A stretch of 64,000 bases of DNA from Myxocyprinus asiaticus (GCF_019703515.2 NC_059346.1:56556001-56620000), one strand, 5' to 3'. Counted from the stretch's first letter, positions 34,931 to 49,038 are shown. Made by a program: numbers and translations. The notes: generated by a model from the letters alone, not told the origin.

Positions 34931-36055
34931 GCTCATACTATAATAAATTAATCACTGATTAGTTTACCCCAACTTTCTGTCTGCAAGTGTCTTAAAGGGC
35001 CCAGTTTATTCTGCTACTAAAAGGCTGATCTTAATGCAGTGTTTTAACAAATATGGAAATGTCAATTTTGAAACACTGCATCCCAGAAATGGGGTATCAC
35101 CACATTTGTATGGTTTGAGATGACAGCCTTTTTTACCCCTTGAATTTAACATAGAGGTCAGAATTTATTTTTAGAGTAACAGATTTTGCATTTTTATAGT
35201 CATTCAGCATTCTGGCATCAGGCTGAAGGGAGGTTTTATTGACAAATGTTAAACTTTATTGACGGTGACTGTCATTATTAAAACTGAATGACTGACTTTG
35301 AAATCTTCAGCGGATAAAAGGCCTAGTGACACATCCACTGGCAAGCACACTTTACATTTAAACCGATCTCTTGCCAACATTCAAGTTTTGCAGCTAAGTC
35401 TTTAAAAAGCAATTAAAGTGTGTTGTTTAATTAAAAATCTCTCTCTGCCTTATACTTTTGGTGTCTATGTCGTGTTTGTCTTTTTGCGGGTATGTGTGAG
35501 TGTCTGGAGAAAACTAAACCTGTAATTTTAGAGATAAGTATTTTATTTGCCCCAATTTTCATTCAAACTGTCAGTTGTATCAGCCTGCGAAACAAACACA
35601 CACAGATACACAATAGTTTAGCTCTATTTTAAAACTTATTGAGCTGCCATTCTGTCTGCATTGTAAATGAGCAGCTACCTCCTAATTTTATCAGTGACCG
35701 ATTAGAACATTGTTTTTAGGCAGAAACTCTCCACCCGCACCACACAAAAAGCACTCATACAAAGTGTATAGGAGACTTGACTTACAATCAGTGTTCGTTT
35801 TCCATTTTAATTTTATTTTAGTCATAATTTTTTGTCTTTTGAAGAAAACGTCCTTTAAATTTAGACAATATTTTATTATGTCATACTCATTCAAGTACAT
35901 TTTACCCTGACTAAAATGGCATATAATTTTAGTCGACAAAAAAGTTGATGTGATGACAAAATTACAAACCAACAAAACTTCAACCAAATATTCAAATATT
36001 TTGAAAAATGTATAAACTACTTACAATTGTTTAAACATGTATTAAGCACACTCAC
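34931..36055. other. No gene seen
   Basis: The 98-codon minus frame at 35691-35987 is AT-driven and shows no motif. Confidence 0.45.
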
Positions 36056-36057
36056 TG

Positions 36058-36545
36058 AGCACTTTATTAGGAACACCTGTACACCTGCTTATTCATGTGA
36101 TTATCTAATTTGCCAGTCGTGTGGCAGCAGTGCAAAACAAAATCATGCAGATACGGGTCAAATGGGGGAAAATGTGATCTCAGTGATTTCGACCGTGGCA
36201 TGATTGTTGGTGCCAGATGGGCTGGTTTGAGTATTTCTGTAACTGCTGATCTCCTGGAATTTTCACACACAACAGTCTCTAGAGTATACTCAGAATGGTG
36301 CCAAAAAAAAAAAAAAAAAATCCAATGAGCAGCAGTTTTGCGGACGGAAACATCTTGTGACAGTGGAGAATGGTCAGACTGGTTCGAGCTGACAGAAAGG
36401 CTATGGTAACTCAGATAACCACTCAGTACAATTGTAGAGAGCAGAATAGCATCTCAGAATGCACAACACATCGAACCTTGAGGCGGATGAGCTACAAGAG
36501 CAGAAGACCACGTCTGGCACTTTATTAGGATCATAGTGTTCCTAA
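36058..36545 (+). mobile_element. Internally deleted Tc1-like transposon, N-terminal part
   Basis: Starts CACTTTATTAGGAACACCTG, a common fish Tc1 end, and ends near 36545 at GTGTTCCTAAT, the inverted counterpart. The plus strand encodes CDLSDFDRGMIVGARWAGLSISVTADLLEFSHTTVSRVYSEW in fragments, the helix-turn-helix DNA-binding region. This is interrupted by an 18-A run at 36303-36320. The linker region (RLRRMS-like DNA, GAACCTTGAGGCGGATGAG) follows, then everything carrying the catalytic triad is missing. A 70-bp piece (36430-36505) is also present in both arms of the 13.4-15.8 kb inverted repeat. Confidence 0.75.
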
Positions 36546-36734
36546 TCTCTTTCATACTATAAATAGACTGCTCAAATGAATTGCGCTTATACACAACTGT
36601 GTAATACTTTTTGTAATACATTCTAACTACTCCATCTGTTTCTTCTACTTCATCTCTCTCTGTGTCCAGGTTTTCTGGTATCCCACATGAAAGCCACCGC
36701 TAGTTCATCCTTCTCCAACTAGTTTATTTAAATC

Positions 36735-37450
36735 TTGTTTCGCCTACTTGTGTCCCATTGTCCTCGGTATAACAGATGACTCCCTGTGCACTGGTATTGT
36801 ACCAGCTGCATTTAAAACTGTTGCTGTAACTCCAGTGCCAAAAAAGCAGAACATTTATTTGGACAACTTAAACTATTTTCATCTCAAATCTCCCCTATCT
36901 TGTCCAGTTTTTAAGAGACTGTTTTGTACTATTGCTGCCAACTTGGAAGTTTCTAATAACTATTCCAAAAAATTTGCATTTCTATGTCATTTCATAGCCA
37001 TTCTGACTACAAGGCTTCGCATGGTCTGGCTCCAAAGTATCTGTCTGAGCTTTTAATTCATTAAACCCCAAAACACGATCTTCGCTCTTCCAAATCAGGT
37101 CTCTTACTAGTCCCTCTGACACGTTTACGTTCTGTGGGTAACAGGGATTTTAATTTCTTATGCTCCAAAACTGTGGAACTCGCTACCAGTTGATATTAGA
37201 GAAGCACAGACTCTTTGAATATTTAAATCTTATCTTAAAACATTATTTCAGGAAAGATTTGACTGATTAATCTATTTTTGTATTCTGTTTTATTTTGTAT
37301 TCTTCATATTGATATGCATGTTTATACTGTGTTGTTTTTGTTTAGTTTTTTCTTTATCCTTTTTATTCTTATATTTTGTCATTTTTATTAATAAAGCACC
37401 TTGGGAAGCTACTTTTAAAGGTGCTATATAAAAATAAAGTTTATTATTAT
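36735..37450 (+). pseudogene. L2-like LINE 3' fragment (reverse transcriptase C-terminal)
   Basis: Plus-strand translation gives GIVPAAFKTVAVTPVPKK, the RT segment common to L2/CR1-clade LINEs. After a deletion come pieces equal to HGLAPKYLSELL and LRSSKSGLL (in shifted frames), then CSKTVELATS in place of the usual ..W-N-x-L-P region. The end is a typical L2-type 3' tail: AAAGCACCTTGGGAAGC, AAAGGTGCTATATAAA, then AATAAAGTTTATTATTAT. The element is 5'-truncated, as is normal for LINEs, and additionally deleted and frameshifted. Confidence 0.7.
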
Positions 37451-37759
37451 CATAAGATTCAACAACATTGGAAAACTGTCCTGCAATAATAGCATATAAT
37501 GAATATACTGAAGTATTAGCTACCTTTTAGAAGTTACTCTGAATTCCTCATGTTTAGACAGTTTATGATATTCCATTACTTCAGAATCAGAATCAGAATT
37601 GTGATTTATTGCCAATACAAGGAATTTGTCTTGGTGACAGAAGCTTCCAGTGCACAACAATACAGCAACAAGACAGAGATAATAATAATAATAAAACAAT
37701 TTGAATAAAAATTAATTGTGAATAGAAAATAAAGTATTTATAGAAATACACAATATATA

Positions 37760-38289
37760 CACTACCGGTCAAAAGTTTTGAAACACTTGACCAAAATGTT
37801 TCTCGTGATCTTAAAAATCATTTGATCTGGAGGCGTATGCTTACATGTTTGAAATTAGTTTTGTAGACAAAAATATAATTGTGCCACCATATTAATTTAT
37901 TTCATTATAAATATAAAATTTAATTAAAAAACAAAAGTTTTTGAAATTGATGACTTGGACCAAATAATAAAGAAAAGCAGCCAATAAGTGCCCAGCATAT
38001 AGATGGGAACTCCTTCGATACTGTTTAAAAAGCATCCCAGGGTGATACCTCAAGAAGTTGGTTGAGAAAATGTCAAGAGTACATTTCTGAAAATTCTAGG
38101 CAAAGGGTGACTACTTTGAAGATGCTAAAATATAACACAGTTTTGATTTATTTTGGATTTTGTTTAGTCACAACATAATTCCCATAGTTCCATTTATGTT
38201 ATTCCATAGTTTTAATGACTTTACTACTATTCTAAAATGTGAAAAATTATAATAAAGAATGAGTGTTTCAAAACTTTTGACCGGTAGTG
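37760..38289. mobile_element. Short Tc1-type non-autonomous transposon (530 bp)
   Basis: Ends are an almost perfect inverted repeat of 27 bp, starting CACTACCGGTCAAAAGTTTT, flanked by TA at 37758-37759 and 38290-38291. Internal sequence has no transposase motif. It sits inside the I/Nimb-like LINE. Confidence 0.85.
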
Positions 38290-38299
38290 TATGTATATA

Positions 38300-39139
<840 letters not shown>

Positions 39140-39458
39140 TATATATGTATGTATGTACAATATACAAAATACAAATCTGTTATATACAGATACAAGGGAA
39201 TGTAATGGAAGAAGAGGTAGGATGTGTTGGATAAATATAAAAAAGACTAAACTGTGAATTGCACATAATTATTACTCAATGGGGCAGTTTTAACTGTTCA
39301 TGAGATGGATAGCCTGAGGGAAAAAACTGTTCCTGTGCCTGATGGTTCTGGCGCTCGGTGCTCTGTAGTGCCTGCCAGAAGGCAACAGTTCAAAAAGGTA
39401 GTGGGCTGGGTGAGTGGAGTTATTTTTCCAGCCCTTTTCCTCACTCTGGAAGTGTACA

Positions 39459-39645
39459 GTTCCCTATCTGTCACTCACTTGACGCTGTGTTGATGTAGTG
39501 ACACTAGGGATCACCCTTGGGAGCCCTAAACACCTCTGATCTTTGAAAAAAGGCCAATGGGAATTGGTGAGTGGAATTTGCATGCCACTCCCCTGGACAT
39601 ACGGGTATAAAAGGAGCTGGTATGCAACCACTCATTCAGATTTTC
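39459..39645 (+). promoter_or_regulatory. DIRS copy 2, 5' terminal repeat with TATA box
   Basis: Begins GTTCCCTATCTGTCACTCAC and contains TATAAAAG at 39606-39613, about 265 bp before the Gag-like ATG at 39871. A start of transcription 25-30 bases after the TATA is expected; this is inference. The same repeat sequence in copy 1 is at 31495-31682. Confidence 0.65.
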
Positions 39646-39870
39646 TCTTCGGAACCGAGCGGTTCTATTTATTGAAGCTGAATTCATCCGCGAGTTCATT
39701 CACCTCATCTGCTGGATTTTACGGCGCATTTCAGCGGCTTCTCCCCCTCTGCACCCGTGGAGTGCAGAGAACGCCCCTGGGCGCTTCGGCAGAATAACAA
39801 AAAGAGTATATTCTAAAAAGAGTATATTTTCATTCTAAAAGAGCGGCACACACGGATCGTCTTTTTAAAG

Positions 39871-41280
39871 ATGCCTTTCCGTTTGTGTTATTCCTGGTTG
39901 CGGTCATTATCTCTCTGCTTCTGACAGCCACAATCACTGTCTTACGTGTCTGGGCGTTGCCCACGTGGAGATTCGTGGATGGGTCTTGTCCTCATTGCGA
40001 GAACATGACCATGACAACGTTGTGGTTGCGGCTTGCATTCGTAAGAAAGCAAGCCACCCCAGCGGCTCCCCGCCTCGGTCCTTCTACCTACGAGTATGAG
40101 GCCGTGCCTGTTAGCACTTTGGGCGATTTGGGGACCTCAGTGGGAGCTCCTCTACTCCTCCTGAGTAAGCCCCACAGACCTCCCATTCCCCAGCACGCTC
40201 GCTTGCCCCGGTCGGGCTCTCGGATGAGACCGCCGGCTCGTCTTACGGCGAGTTCGACCTCTTATTCGGAGCCCGGGAAGACGATGCGTTATCGAGCACA
40301 GCATCGGAGAGCGGGCTCGTCCACTCTGACGCGGATGCATCGGCTGGGCTCCCTCCTTCAGGTGTGGTCGCCCTGTCTCAGGCCGATGCGGAGATGATGG
40401 ACATGCTTTCCCGGGCAACCGCGAGCGTTGGGCTAGAGTGAAACCCTCCACACTCCCCTGAACCCTCACGGCTCGATGATTGGTTCCTGGGCCCAGAGCG
40501 CCGCTCACGGCTGCACCCCACCCCGGTCCCTTTCTTCCCAGAAGTGCATGAGGAGCTGACAAGATCGTGGGGTGCACCTTTTACTGCCTGATCCTGATCT
40601 TTCAGCTCCCCAGCTCTCACTACCCTCGATGGTGGGGCAGCCAAGGGGTATTCGTTGATCCCCAGGTAGATAAGGTGCTCACGGTGCACTTGTGCCCGCA
40701 GAGCACCGCCACCCGGCACGGGCACCTGAGGCTCCCATGCAGGGCCTATAGGTTTACGTCGTCCCTGACGGCTAGGGCCTATGGTGCTGCTGGACAAGCC
40801 GCCTCCGCCTTGCATGCCATGGCTCTCCTGCAAGTTCACTAAGCCAAGGTACTAAAAGAGCTGCATGAGGGTAGTTCTGACCCGGGATTGATGCAGGAAC
40901 TGCGCTCTCTGGGTGACAAAGGTCACGGTGTGGTCTCTCGGGCAGGCAATGTCCACCCTGGTGGTCCAGGAGCGCCACCTTTGGCTCAACCTGGTGGAGA
41001 TGAGAGAGGGCGACAAGGCACTGTTTCTTGATGCCCCATCTCCCAGGTTGGCCTATTCAGCGACACTTTTCCCAGCAGTTCTCGGCAGTGAAGCAGCAGA
41101 TGGAGGCCATTCAACACATCCTGCCCCGGCGTGGCTCAAGACCCCGCACCCCGTCTGCTCGCCGACAAGGGCATCCTCCTGCAGCAACAGCACAGGCTCC
41201 GCCGCAGCCTGCCCCCGCGGCCGGAAGCAGAAGCCACCCGTCTCACGGCCGGCCGCCAAGAACCCTAGGAAGGGTTCGAA
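39871..41280 (+). pseudogene. DIRS Gag-like ORF1, copy 2
   Basis: Starts with the same MPFRLC as copy 1. A 2-bp deletion in a GTGTGT run at codon 6 throws it out of frame, and the Cys/His cluster (GSCPHCENM) resumes in frame from 39885. It retains a central region lacking in copy 1, readable in pieces as PEVHEELTRSWGAPFTA and LTTLDGG, then AAGQAASALHAMALLQVH. Next come LGQAMSTLVVQERHLWLNLVEMREG and the basic KQKPPVSRPAAKNPRKGSK tail. Stops and frameshifts separate these. The basic tail may be the nucleic-acid-binding end. Its length, about 470 codons if gaps are ignored, is closer to the native protein than copy 1. Confidence 0.75.
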
Positions 41281-41844
41281 ATGCCCCTTAGACGGGCAAC
41301 CCAGGGACGAGGAGATCCGCATCTACGGAGCTGGTATACAGACCACTCCATCCCCCGGTGGAGGGCCGGGAGGAGAATCTTTTGTTTCATTTTTCACCAC
41401 ACGCGCAAGAGGCTGTGGTATCCAAAACTTCAACAAAAGAGTGGTTTCCTTGTTCTCTGGGTCACGTGTCAGGTGTGCACGACCGCCGTCCACTGTCCCA
41501 TTTTCGCAGGTTTGGCACTCCAGCGGCAGACCCCCCCACCCCTGCGTGCACAGCTGTGGCACAAACACACCCACAACGGGTTGGCTCTGATGGACTGCGG
41601 GGATGATGTTCCTACTCCCCCCTCCTCGACCAATCTTATGGTGGGTATCAGGAGCCAGGTAAGTGCTTCGATGTCCCTGGAATCAGCATGGCCACGGAGC
41701 TCAAGCCCCCTCAATGTGGCGCCTCAGGCTCTGCCCCGCCACAAGGCCCCACCTGCAGGTACGTCCCACTTGATTATCCCTTTGGTCCCCCTCGCCCGGA
41801 GTTTGGATGCATGGCTTGCGCTTTCCAAACCGTCGCGATGGCTG

Positions 41845-43210
41845 ACCCGGACCGTCCGACTCGGCTACACGATTCAGTTCACCAGGTGCCTGTCCAGGTT
41901 CAGTGGCATCCGCTTCACCTCGGTGAAGGGCAAGAGCACCGCTACCTTGCGTGCGGAGATCGCGACCCTTCTGTGCAAGGGCGTGATAGAGACTGTCCCT
42001 CCAGCCGAGATGAAGAAAGGGTTTTACAGCGCTTTTCATCGTACCGAAGAAAGGCGGTGGGTTGCGGCCAATCTTGGACCTGCGAGTTCTGAACTGGGCC
42101 TTGCACAGACTCCCGTTCAAGATGCTGACGCAGAAACGCATTTTAGCGAGCGTCCAGCATCAAGATTGGTTCGCGGCAATAGACCTAAAGGACGCATACT
42201 TCTATGTCTCGGTTTTACCTCAACACAGACCCTTCCTGCGGTTTGCTTTCGAGGGCCAGGCATACCAGTACAAGGTCCTCCCCTTCGGCCTGTCCTTGTC
42301 CCCTCGCATCTTCAAGAAGGTCGCAGAGGCAGCCCTTGCCCCGCTAAGGGAAGTGGGCATCCGCATACTCAACTACCTTGACGACTGGCTGATCCTAGCT
42401 CACTCTCGAGAGTTACTGTGCGCACACAGGGACCTGGTGCTCAGGCACCTCAGCCGTCTAGGGCTTCGGATCAGCTGGCAAAAGAGCAAGCTCTCCCCAT
42501 TTCAGAGCATCTCTTTTCTCGGCTTGGAGTTGGACTCAGTCTCGATGACGGCGTGCCTCATGAACGAGTGCGCACAGTCGATGCTGAACTGTCTGAAGGC
42601 ATTCAGATAGAAGACAGCGGTTCCACTGAAACTTTTTCAGAGGCTCCTGGGGCATATAGCATCCTCTGCGGTTGCCACACCACTCGGGTTGATGCATATG
42701 AGACCGCTTCAGCACTGGCTTCAGGCTCAAGTCCCGAGATGGGCATGATGCCGCGGGACACATCGCGTGGTCGTCACGCCGATCTGTCGCAGCCACTTCA
42801 GCCCTTGGAACAACCTAGCATTTCTATGGGCAGGGGTTCCCCTAGAGCAGGTCTCCAGGTGTGTCGTGGTTATGACAAATGCCTCCAAGACGGGCTGGGG
42901 CGCCGTAAGCAACGGGCACACAGCCACTGGCTCCTGGACTGGCCTGCGGCTGTGTTGGCACATCAACTGCCTCGAGATGTTGGCAGTAATGCTCGCCCTG
43001 CGGAGGTTCCAGCCGTTGATCCAGGGCAAACACATGTTGGTCCGGATGGACAACATGGCAACGGTAGCATACATCAACTGTAAAGGCAGTCTATGCTTCC
43101 GTTGCATGTCACAACTCGCCCGCCGTCTCCTTCTCTGGAGTCAGCAGTGCCTCAAGTCGCTACGAGCCACTCACATCCCATCGACCTCAACACCACAGTG
43201 GACATGCTGA
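41845..43210 (+). pseudogene. DIRS reverse transcriptase-RNase H, copy 2
   Basis: The N-terminal RT part (GIRFTSVKGKSTATLRAEIA, then CKGVIETVPPAEMKKGFY) shifts frame near 42015. From 42062 one frame runs through ILDLRVLNWAL, AIDLKDAYFYVSVLP (catalytic Asp), YQYKVLPFGLSLS and LNYLDDWLILAHS, where the Y-L-D-D motif (42374-42385) is intact. A TAG at 42608-42610 interrupts, and the same frame then continues into RNase H (CRSHFSPWNNLAFLWAG). The first RNase H acidic residue in TNASKTGWG is Asn (AAT 42878-42880) in place of Asp. CLEMLAVMLALRRF and MDNMATVAYIN follow. A short deletion near 43185 ends the frame. A correct-looking polymerase palm is thus linked to a crippled RNase H. Confidence 0.88.
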
Positions 43211-43211
43211 C

Positions 43212-44120
43212 ATGACAGGTTATGCTCAGGGGAGAGTGGAGACTCCACCTCCAGGCGGTCCAGCTGATCTGGAGTCAATTCGGTCGAGCACAGGTAGACC
43301 TGTTTGCTTCCCGGGAATCCTCCCCCTGCCCGCTTTGGTATGCCCTGACCGAGGCACCCCTCGGTATAGACGCGCTGGCACACAGCTGGCTCCTGTGCAG
43401 ACCCTGTGCAAGGTCAGGGAGGATGAGGAGCAGGTCATCCTAATAGCACCCTACTGGCCCACCCAGACATGGTTCTCTGACCTCATGCTCCTTGCGACAG
43501 CACCCCCGGTGAACTCCCCTGAGGAAGGACCTTCTTTCTCAGGGATGAGGCACCATCTGGCACCCGCGACCAGACCTCTGGAATCTCCACACCTGGCCCT
43601 TGAACGGGATGCGGAAGACCTAAGTGGCCTACCACCCACGGTGGTAGACATGATCACTCAGGCTAGGGCTCCCACTATGAGGCGCCTGTATGATTTGAAG
43701 TGGTGTCTGTTTGCTAAGTGGTGTTCTTCCCGACGCGAAGACCCCCAGAGATGTGCAGTCGGATCAGTGCTTTTCTTCCTGCAGGAGAGGCTGGAGGGGT
43801 GGCTGTCACCCTCCACCTTGAATGTGTATGTAGCCACTATAGCGGCACACCACGACACAGTGGACGGTAAGTCCTTAGGGAAGCACGACCTTATCATCAG
43901 GTTCCTGAGAGGCGCTAGGAGGTTGAATCCCTCCAGACTGCGTCTCATTCCCTCATGGGTCTTCTCTGTAGTCCTTCAGGGTCTATGGGGAGCCCCCTTC
44001 GAGCCCCTGGAGTCAGCTGAGCTTAAGGCACTCTCTTTGAAGACTGCCCTCCTGACTGCGCTCACTTCCATCAAGAGGGTAGGGGACCTGCAGGCGTTCT
44101 CTGTCAGCGAAACATGCTGA
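43212..44120 (+). pseudogene. DIRS tyrosine recombinase, copy 2, catalytic half deleted
   Basis: A 302-codon frame carries the YR N-terminal core-binding part (TQARAPTMRRLYDLKWCLFA, then CSSRREDPQRC, LQERLEGWLSPSTLNVYVATI). It then covers the start of the catalytic domain up to SIKRVGDLQAFSVSETC, where it ends in TGA at 44118-44120. The next bases match 3' non-coding DNA that in copy 1 lies past the YR stop. So about 650 bp, equal to copy 1 27020-27670, are missing. The lost piece holds His-x-x-Arg and the Tyr nucleophile, leaving no recombinase activity. The region 43212-43500, upstream in the same frame, is a shadow of the RNase H linker. Confidence 0.85.
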
Positions 44121-44624
44121 ATTTGCAGAGAAACTCGCTGCTGGCCCAGTACATGTGCTAACTAAGCCCTGTACTGGGGTAGGTGCTCCACATGCGCTGG
44201 TTCCCCATAGGTGACCCCATGTGATATATCTTCCTTGGGCAGAGGCCCCTCTGCCCCGGTCACCATGCCCCGGTCACCTACCAGGCGACTTCTCCACATG
44301 ACATACTTCCGACAAGACTCGGTAAGACCATGTGACGTATTTACACTTGAAATACCCCCCCCCCCCCTTCTCTGGGTGGGGTGTGGTCTCCACGGTGTCT
44401 TCCCCTTGGGAGTGACACCCCCCCGACGTAGACATTTATGGCCCCCAATCGGTTAAAATTTTATTTGTTGGGCAGTCGACTTGTTCCCGAAGGACCGTTC
44501 GACACTCATAAGAGCATCAGGGGAGGTTACGTGATGGCCTGGTGCGCTGGCTATGAGGTACACAGAGGATTTCCCGTTTCGCACCACTAGTCCACGTAAC
44601 ACAGTTCAGTATTTGTGATGTTTT

Positions 44625-44878
44625 GTATAGGGACCCCTAGTGTCACTACATTGACACAACATCGAGTGAGTGACAAATAGGGAACGTCCTGGTTACTTTC
44701 GTAACCTCCGTTCCCTGATAGAGGGAATCAGACGTTGTGTCCCTCTTGCCACAATGCTGAACTACCCGCTTAAATGGCCAGGACCTTGTCTGGGCTCCTC
44801 AGCACAAAATCTGAATGAGTGGTTGCATACCAGCTCCTTTTATACCCGTATGTCTGGGGGAGTGGCATGCAAATTCCA
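44625..44878. repeat. DIRS copy 2, internal complementary region and truncated 3' repeat
   Basis: CGAGTGAGTGACAAATAGGG followed by ACGTCCTGGTTACTTTCG at 44661-44700 joins the complements of both ends, as in copy 1. From about 44800 the 3' terminal repeat begins (AATGAGTGGTTGCATACC, TTTATACCCGTATG) but stops after GGCATGCAAATTCCA. The part that would carry the GTCACTACATCGACAC end is absent. Confidence 0.75.
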
Positions 44879-44879
44879 A

Positions 44880-45400
44880 ATAACTCTGAGATCCTTCCGG
44901 GAATTGCGAGTATGTAGGGTTAAAGGTCCTGCAGTAGATGGACCATGACAATCAAATTTAACATTTCAAAGTATTAATCATCCAACTTTTTGAGATGAAA
45001 GTTTCGCTGTCAACTATAATATAGTCAAAGATTTTTCTTACTGCTTTTGAAATTGTTATAATTTCAGCTGTCTAAAGAAATATATTTTTTGGTTTCTTGT
45101 CTTGATATGGTCGTTTACATGATTAGGATTTACATCATGTCCTAACCAGCTGCAACACAAAATTCTTCTATGTCTGTTGTGTTGCCCTGAATTGCCCTGA
45201 TCACATGGTAAAACAACATGCTACTTATGAATTTTCATGTATCGTGAAAATAACCCCATTCTTCCGAATTACTGACAAGTGCCCTTCAGACATATTTTCA
45301 TCAATTAAATTGTGTTTTCCTGTGGCGCTCCTGATAGAATGTTGTGCAAGCAACATCAGAGACATGGGTTCTGGTACTGTGGAAACCAGGAAATAATAGT
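44880..45400. other. No gene seen
   Basis: AT-rich. Frames at 45205-45396 and 45225-45470 (opposite strands) have no motif. Confidence 0.45.
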
Positions 45401-45620
45401 GGTCACATAAATAATGATGAGTGTGTTTTGGAGGTTGCATTTTTGCTCTGAAATTACATTTACACTCCACTGACTGGTAGGTTTAGGGTTGGGGTTTGGG
45501 TTAGGAGATGGGGCTAATGAAGTATGCATTCCTGTTGACTGTATTACATAATTTACAACTAAAAATACAGCTTGCTTTTGGCACCACCCTGTGGACATTT
45601 CACCTCAACAACACTTCCAG
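45400..45620 (-). repeat. Dispersed repeat, inverted partner of 50840-51060
   Basis: GGAGGTTGCATT, GGTAGGTTTAGGG, ATGCATTCCTGTTGACTGTA and TTGCTTTTGGCACCACC occur here in this order. Their complements appear in mirrored order at 50840-51060. Confidence 0.65.
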
Positions 45621-45889
45621 CTTCAGCCACCGGGGGCAGTGGTTCAGATTTCAGTGAGCACAGACCTGCTGAAATTTCGACCTGCAGATACTGAATTCAT
45701 AGTGTGATCAACCTGCCCAATTAAATATCATTGGTCAAGAGTCCTGCTCCACATAGTTGTATATTTTGTATTTTCTGTGTATTTTTGACTAAAGACCTAC
45801 TGTGGTTCTTTATGTGATTCTGATTTATGCCATATGGCAACCAGGTACATCGTGATAAAGCAGCAACCAATAAAACCTTTAAATCAAGA
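45621..45889. other. No gene seen
   Basis: Short AT-rich stretch between two repeats; overlapping frames on both strands are unsupported. Confidence 0.4.
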
Positions 45890-47740
<1,851 letters not shown>

Positions 47741-48204
47741 TCGCCGCGTTGACCAGTAGGAAGTTGCTTGGTTTAGCGGTGACCTCTGTGTGGGCGGTGC
47801 TTCGTACACATCTACACTGAATATTCACAGTGGACAAAGATTTTAGCTGTGAGTTTCTTTTTAACTTAAGTTTCACTGATTATAAAGTGCAGTATTAAAA
47901 AAGCTGCTTGAGAATTATATTTTTGTTGTTTCACACATGCTCAATGTTTGCCAGTGTCATCCTCGCCCGCGGAATTTTGCAGCAAGAAGGTATGTGTGGC
48001 CGCGCCATTATTGTGTCATTTTTTTTGCAGTAAATACTGTTTATCACAAAGAAAATACTAGAAAATCGTTTTTTTTTTTAACTAAACCTGTACTCTACTA
48101 TTGTATTCTCAGCGAAGGTTTCTGTGTTTTAGGAAAAGTTGTCTCGATTAGCTTTCCAATTTAATCTGTAAAATAATTGCCATTGACAGTTGTATGTGAA
48201 ATTG
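47741..48204. other. No gene seen
   Basis: AT-rich stretch between the LTR-like copy and the SINE. The short frame at 47937-48164 has no motif. Confidence 0.4.
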
Positions 48205-48214
48205 ATTAAAATGC

Positions 48215-48659
48215 GGGGGCCTGGGTAGCTCAGCAAGTATTGATGCTGACTACCACCCCCTGGAGTCGCGAGTTCGAATCCAGGGTGTGCTGAGTGACTC
48301 CAGCCAGGTCTCCTAAGCAACCAGATTGGCCCGGTCAGATTGGTAGAGTCACATGAGGTAACCTCCTCGTGATCGTGATTAGTGGTTCTCGCTCTCAATG
48401 GGGCACGTGGTAAGTTGTGCGTGGATTGCGGAGAGTAGATTGAGCCTCCCATGCTGCGAGTCTCCACGGTGTCATGCACAATGAGCCACGTGATAAGATG
48501 CGCAGATTGACTGTCTCAGAAGCGGAGGCAACTGAGACTTGTCTTCTGCCACCTGGATTGAGGTGAATAACCGCGCCACCACGAGGACCTACTAAGTAGT
48601 GGGAATTGGGCATTCCAAATTGGGAGAAAAGGGGATAAAATAAAATAAATTTTTTTTTT
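48215..48659 (+). mobile_element. tRNA-derived SINE with perfect target duplication
   Basis: The 5' head resembles a tRNA gene. GGGTAGCTCAGCAAG matches a pol III A box and GAGTTCGAATCC (about 48270-48281) a B box, at normal spacing. A 300-bp body follows and the tail ends with GGGATAAAATAAAATAAA and a T run. The 10-bp sequence ATTAAAATGC flanks it at 48205-48214 and 48660-48669, the duplication expected from LINE-driven insertion. It resembles the tRNA-derived SINEs widespread in cyprinids. It is not a functional tRNA gene; the cloverleaf 3' half is not maintained. Confidence 0.88.
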
Positions 48660-48669
48660 ATTAAAATGC

Positions 48670-49036
48670 AAATACTGAAACGTTCTCAGTTGTTTGGGTG
48701 TGAGACGGTAAACCACGGGACAAATTGTATCCCAGATGGATTTAATACAGAATGCAATTCTGTTCCCATATAATCAGCAAAAATCTAAGTGTGCTGATTT
48801 TGGCTTAAACTGTTTATGACCTTACCATTATAAAATAAAGCCCTTTGAACAATTGACATAACCACACACGTTGTCGGCTTATTAATTATAGTCTGCATAA
48901 GATTGTGTATGTAAAAGTGGTCATTTTGCCAAAGCTGCCATCACTGAAAACTGATTGAGTAACTTGCCTTTGTATGTGTATCTTGTATCTTGTACACTGT
49001 ATCCAATTAATGAATATTCCCTTTTGCTTTCTTTGC
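48670..49036. other. No gene seen; pyrimidine tract before a possible 3' splice site
   Basis: AT-rich, ending in CCCTTTTGCTTTCTTTGCAG at 49019-49038, a good vertebrate splice-acceptor match. Confidence 0.4.
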
Positions 49037-49038
49037 AG

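Larger units (their letters stand above)
39459..44878 (+). mobile_element. DIRS1-like retrotransposon, copy 2
   Basis: Same family as 26031-31682 but on the plus strand, so the two are divergent with about 7.8 kb between their 5' ends. Order: 5' terminal repeat (39459-39645), Gag-like region from ATG 39871, RT/RNase H, YR N-terminal half, poly-C tract (44357-44368), internal complementary region (44625-44745), and a 3' terminal repeat truncated at 44878. The outermost 100 or so bases of the 3' repeat are missing. The flank changes abruptly to unrelated sequence (ATAACTCTGAGATCC). Its left flank is the I/Nimb-like LINE. Confidence 0.88.

Noticed and set aside
42727..43107. 126-codon minus-strand frame in DIRS copy 2
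   Set aside because: Antisense to RNase H; the sense frame carries the conserved residues.
48215..48290. A tRNA gene with A and B boxes
   Set aside because: It is the head of a SINE with body, tail and target duplication; the cloverleaf is not completed.
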